From: Blastocatellia bacterium
GTDB taxonomy: Bacteria > Acidobacteriota > Blastocatellia > Pyrinomonadales > Pyrinomonadaceae
DNA length: 64,000 bases
Assembly: GCA_003168335.1 (NCBI GenBank)
Contig: PMSM01000002.1
Coordinates: forward strand, 124,001 to 188,000
Reading direction: 5' to 3'
Shown here piece by piece: positions 61,206 through 64,000 of the stretch. The notes under the pieces were generated by a model. The model saw only the letters and a program-made list of their open reading frames with translations, made no database searches and was not told the origin of the DNA. The stretch's first letter is position 1, and every line of letters starts with the position of its first letter. The position numbers were made by a program, and so were the translations under genes.

Positions 61206-61829
61206 TTAATGGACCACTGTGGTCGAATACATAATGCCGTACAGCTCATCTTCGTGCTTTGGGAAAGCAGAATCACTCGTCGACAGGATCATCGTTATAA
61301 GTTGGCTTTGGCCGGCGTAGGTGCGGTAGCCCTGCCATTCCAGGCGACGAATGTCACCAGCCATCTCCTGCTTTGACTGGCGAAACTCTACGCCGCGGAC
61401 GCCACCGAGTTCGAGCCACTTCACCTCGTCATATTTGCCGTTTTTTTGCTCGGTCTTCGCTCCTTCATGCATGGCCTTGATGCTGACATCTGCCGGAAAG
61501 CTGGCACTCATCGTTGAGATGTTGACGATGAGAAACGCGCCATCGCCGCCATAGCTCAACGTCTCGTTGCGAACGTCTTGTTTCTTCCAGTTTGCGGGCA
61601 ACGTCCAGGTGATGCCCTGCTGATCCCACTTCACCGACTGTCCATTAGCCAGAGCCGCCGTCTGCGCGGCAGTCGGCGCAGGTTGCTCGACCGGATCGTC
61701 TCCGATTTTCGAAGGGTTTCCCGACGATGACGAATTCGAATTCGTGGAATCGGTCTTTTTGAATTTGTTGGTTAGGTTACAAGCCGCGACTACCAACACC
61801 AGCAGGATTATCAGGGGAAGATGTTTCAT
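61206..61829 (-). CDS. Lipoprotein, PsbP/DUF1795-like size, unknown function
   Basis: 207 residues from the ATG at 61829. Lipobox VVAAC after LPLIILLVLV, then a Ser/Asn linker. The folded part begins VKWDQQGITWTLPANWKKQDVRNETLSYGGDGAFLIVNIS and ends SQLITMILSTSDSAFPKHEDELYGIMYS, resembling the PsbP/Mog1-like fold of small lipoproteins that fit damaged or membrane-associated proteins. Family assignment is tentative. Confidence 0.7.
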   Translation of the reverse strand: MKHLPLIILLVLVVAACNLTNKFKKTDSTNSNSSSSGNPSKIGDDPVEQPAPTAAQTAALANGQSVKWDQQGITWTLPANWKKQDVRNETLSYGGDGAFLIVNISTMSASFPADVSIKAMHEGAKTEQKNGKYDEVKWLELGGVRGVEFRQSKQEMAGDIRRLEWQGYRTYAGQSQLITMILSTSDSAFPKHEDELYGIMYSTTVVH

Positions 61830-61935
61830 CAGGTCACCAATCATTCTGAATTCGGAAAGGCAAACGCCTTTTACGCTAACGCGGGGGCAGGTGTCAAATG
61901 AATTCGCTCCCCGCTCGCAGGTCAGCTCGCGCTCG

Positions 61936-61986
61936 GAGTTCAACCTGCAGGTTGCTGATTACAGGCGCAAGCTAAAGCTTGAACTC
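61936..61986. repeat. Palindromic repeat GAGTTCAA family, copy 2
   Basis: GAGTTCAACCTGCAGGTTGC begins the left arm at 61936 and CTTGAACTC ends the right arm at 61986; same spacing and centre as the copy at 41294. It lies between two divergent lipoprotein genes. Confidence 0.65.
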
Positions 61987-62092
61987 TAAACCGATCCGCG
62001 GGCGGTACTGACCTGTGATATGCTTTGGTCGTTCCCCTTCCAGTTCGTTTAATTCAGCGGCGCTTCATCTGTCCGCTTTTCAGAGGTTTATT

Positions 62093-63052
62093 ATGCGAAG
62101 AATCAAAAGCTCGGGATACCTATCAAAGTTTGGAGCATCGTTTAGCCTGGTGCTGTTGTTTTCAATGTGCGCCTGTCAACCGGCGCCGAATGCGAACGCG
62201 AATGCGAACTCGAACGCGAACTCGAACGCGAACTCGAACGCGAACGCGAACTCGAATGGAAATGCGAACACGTCGGGAAATTCTCAAACCAGTGCCACGA
62301 ACACCAATGCGAATGCCGAGAGCGACAGTCGTGGCCCCACGATCAATACTCGCGAGCCGGACAAATACAGCGCGACCCTGGTCTTCAGCATTGAAACTTC
62401 AGGCGGCGACAAAGCGATTGGGATTCCATCGCTCGCGGTGCAGGTGGCCCGAAACGGCGACGACCGCCGCGTCGAATTCAAATTGCCCGACGGCACGCCG
62501 TTAGTCTATCTCGATCACAACAATCGGCATTACGTGATAGTGCCGGGCCGCAAACAGTATGCCGAACTGACGCAGGAAGCCACCGGCGTGCAGTTCCATA
62601 AACTAATCACCCCCGGACAACTGGTTGAGGATCTGAAAAATATTCCCGGCATCGAACGCGCCGGCGAAGGGCTGATGAACGGCCGCAGCGCGGAAAAATA
62701 CCGGTACAGCGCATCGACAAACACGAACACGAAAGCCGGCGAGGTAAAGGCGGAAGCTTTTGTGTACGTCGACAAAGAAACCGGACTGCCACTGCGCGCA
62801 GAGTTGTTGGCGGAAAGCTCCGGAGATGTTAAGGGAGTGAAAGCCGCCCGCGTCGTGGCAGAGATGCGCGACATTAAGACTGACGTTGCTCCGACGCTGT
62901 TCGAACCTCCAGCCGGATACGCGCAAGTTGCGCCCGAGAAGGTACGTCAGCAAATCGATGCCCTGACCAGTGCGGTGGCGACCATCTTGAAAGCGATGAT
63001 GGCCAACGCCGGCAGCGCACCATCTTCGCCCGCGGCCTCGGTGAAGCCCTAG
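62093..63052 (+). CDS. LolA/DUF4412-like lipoprotein with Asn-Ala-Asn-Ser repeat
   Basis: 319 residues from the ATG at 62093 (AGAGG 6 bases upstream). Lipobox MCAC, then a (Asn-Ala/Ser/Gly)n tract from about residue 33, coded by GCGAACTCGAAC hexamer-like DNA (62191-62270). The folded part, YSATLVFSIETSGGDKAIGIPS ... VEFKLPDGTPLVYLDHNNRHYVIVPGRKQYAEL, resembles outer-membrane lipoprotein carrier-like (LolA, DUF4412) folds. The repeat tract would be a flexible tether and its length may vary by slippage. Confidence 0.78.
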   Translation: MRRIKSSGYLSKFGASFSLVLLFSMCACQPAPNANANANSNANSNANSNANANSNGNANTSGNSQTSATNTNANAESDSRGPTINTREPDKYSATLVFSIETSGGDKAIGIPSLAVQVARNGDDRRVEFKLPDGTPLVYLDHNNRHYVIVPGRKQYAELTQEATGVQFHKLITPGQLVEDLKNIPGIERAGEGLMNGRSAEKYRYSASTNTNTKAGEVKAEAFVYVDKETGLPLRAELLAESSGDVKGVKAARVVAEMRDIKTDVAPTLFEPPAGYAQVAPEKVRQQIDALTSAVATILKAMMANAGSAPSSPAASVKP

Positions 63053-63071
63053 TTGCGATGAAGCATTAGTA

Positions 63072-63803
63072 ATGATCAGAAATCTCTTGATACTGATCGG
63101 CGGGTTATTACTCGGCGCGATCGCGACCGCATATTTTTTGGGCACGCCGCGGACCGGTACCTTGCCGGGAATTCCGCTGCGGCCGCCTGACGCCGGCGGC
63201 GATACGTCAGGGACCGTCGTGGTCACTGTCGACGAAAAGTTTTTCGACTCGCTGCTGGGTACAATCTTTCGCCAGCTTGGGCCGCCGCAGCTGAAACTTT
63301 CTCAGAACCAGGAGCAGACGCCGATCCGGCCTGCTGCTTTTCAGAATTCATGTAGCGATGTGCTCGTGCTTAATCCGGAAGGCAGCAATGTTAAGACCGG
63401 GGTGCGCTTCACCGGTGGCAAGATCACCGCGCCGCTTGCTTTCACCGGCAGCTACAGCGTCTTGACGAAGTGCGTGCAGTTCAAGGGCACGGCCAAAGCC
63501 ACCGTTGATCTTTCGTTCGAACAAGTGAGGCAGACAGTTTTTGGACAGTTGAATGTCGAGGAAGTAAGGCTTGATGATGTACCACCAATCATCAGCAGTT
63601 TGGTCACGGCGTTCGTGCGCAAAACGATCACCGAAAAAGTAAACCCATTCGAGGTGCTGCACGTTTCACAACTGGCCCTCTCACTCAACGTTCAGGCGAG
63701 CGGTGGATCGGTGAAAGCCCGCGTGAAAGACGTTCGCGCCGAAGTTCAGGAAGCCGCTTTGAAGCTCTACCTGACTTATGAGTTCAGCGCCGAGCGCAAG
63801 TAG
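63072..63803 (+). CDS. Membrane-anchored protein of unknown function
   Basis: 243 residues. The N-terminal anchor LLILIGGLLLGAIATAYFLG is followed by a beta-rich domain: GTVVVTVDEKFFDSLLGTIFRQLG, GVRFTGGKITAPLAFTGSYSV and VQFKGTAKATVDLSFEQVRQTVFGQLNVEEV. The layout recalls lipid-binding tubular (DUF2993/LmeA-like) proteins but I would not insist. It follows the LolA-like lipoprotein gene by 19 bases, so the two probably work together in the envelope. Confidence 0.7.
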   Translation: MIRNLLILIGGLLLGAIATAYFLGTPRTGTLPGIPLRPPDAGGDTSGTVVVTVDEKFFDSLLGTIFRQLGPPQLKLSQNQEQTPIRPAAFQNSCSDVLVLNPEGSNVKTGVRFTGGKITAPLAFTGSYSVLTKCVQFKGTAKATVDLSFEQVRQTVFGQLNVEEVRLDDVPPIISSLVTAFVRKTITEKVNPFEVLHVSQLALSLNVQASGGSVKARVKDVRAEVQEAALKLYLTYEFSAERK

Positions 63804-63846
63804 GCCGAGCTGACAGCTCTGATCAAACTCATCGTTTGACCGCGGG

Positions 63847-63868
63847 TTTCACTCCGTTAGGAGTGAAA
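63847..63868 (+). repeat. Perfect hairpin, REP-like or terminator
   Basis: TTTCACTCC (63847-63855) and GGAGTGAAA (63860-63868) with loop GTTA, 44 bases after the last gene; TGTTTATAGG follows. Further CTCCG/CGGAG hairpins occur at about 63911-63930 and 63958-63980. I recall this word as a dispersed palindrome; it can also end transcription. No gene in 63804-64000. Confidence 0.6.
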
Positions 63869-64000
63869 TGTTTATAGGCCTCAACGTAAACCCCAGACCC
63901 AACTCCGTTCGGAGGAGCGGAGTCCAACCATGGCTTTACCATTCTAGAACCAATCTGCTCCTCCGAAGGTGCCGGAGGGTCTTGCTCCTTTTTATGTCTA

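Noticed and set aside
62025-62504. Arg-Thr and Glu-Arg repeat frames
   Set aside because: Other-frame readings of the Asn-Ala/Ser tract of the lipoprotein gene.

Overview
The window looks like chromosomal DNA of an Acidobacteriota bacterium, probably of the Blastocatellia (subdivision 4). This rests on gene style, not on a marker gene: very long Hanks-type kinases fused to beta-propellers or TPR arrays, lipoproteins with Asn/Ala/Ser low-complexity stretches, YCII/RibD-like gene groups, a CarboxypepD_reg-TonB receptor and many short palindromic repeats. No rRNA or ribosomal protein gene is present to confirm it.

Positions 1 to about 31,100 form an accessory region. It reads as a tandem pile-up of integrated elements, all marked on the + strand by the 3' half of a tRNA gene. 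There are two tRNA-Glu fragments (1119 and about 4501), two tRNA-Met-like fragments (4938 and 6218), and one intact CAU tRNA (15485-15560) whose last 45 bases recur at 24993 and 31063. Most fragments are preceded by two tandem direct repeats with an 11-bp period, as expected for arm-type binding sites of a tyrosine recombinase. The marks delimit small cargo units: an ice-binding-like protein, a Ser/Thr kinase, a TPR protein, a defence-like operon and a YCII/RibD/PQQ group. A replication module (AEP primase, helicase, Topo VI A-like 'mini-A', zinc-finger protein, integrase) occupies 7.6-15.5 kb. A second integrase and its HTH partner lie just right of the tRNA.

The element at 15.56-25.04 kb carries a compact four-gene operon (18825-24858): a Vsr nuclease fused to a C5 cytosine methyltransferase, a histidine kinase with a MORC/Hsp90-like N-terminal ATPase, a divergent receiver protein and an unknown protein. 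This is a candidate anti-phage or restriction-related system wired as a two-component pathway. Upstream of it is a ~317-bp tandem repeat with iteron-like motifs and an attC-like hairpin.

From 31.1 kb the sequence becomes more ordinary: a HigBA-like toxin-antitoxin pair, a Cys-rich secreted protein and TonB receptor, a Gfo/Idh/MocA oxidoreductase and lipoproteins. At 37.3-41.2 kb there is a probable peptide-export locus: a thioredoxin-fold protein, a 96-residue precursor-like peptide ending in a six-cysteine core, a terminator, and an ABC exporter. It is followed by a GAF protein, a cytoplasmic subtilase, an ECF sigma factor and a zinc-finger anti-sigma factor (41.5-45.0 kb).

The right third holds metabolic and signalling genes: hydantoinase/oxoprolinase A and B, thymidine kinase, an FHA-GAF sigma-54 activator, a Ser/Thr kinase with TPRs, an ARPP-1-like protein and envelope lipoproteins. 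All functional calls come from reading motifs; no database search was run.
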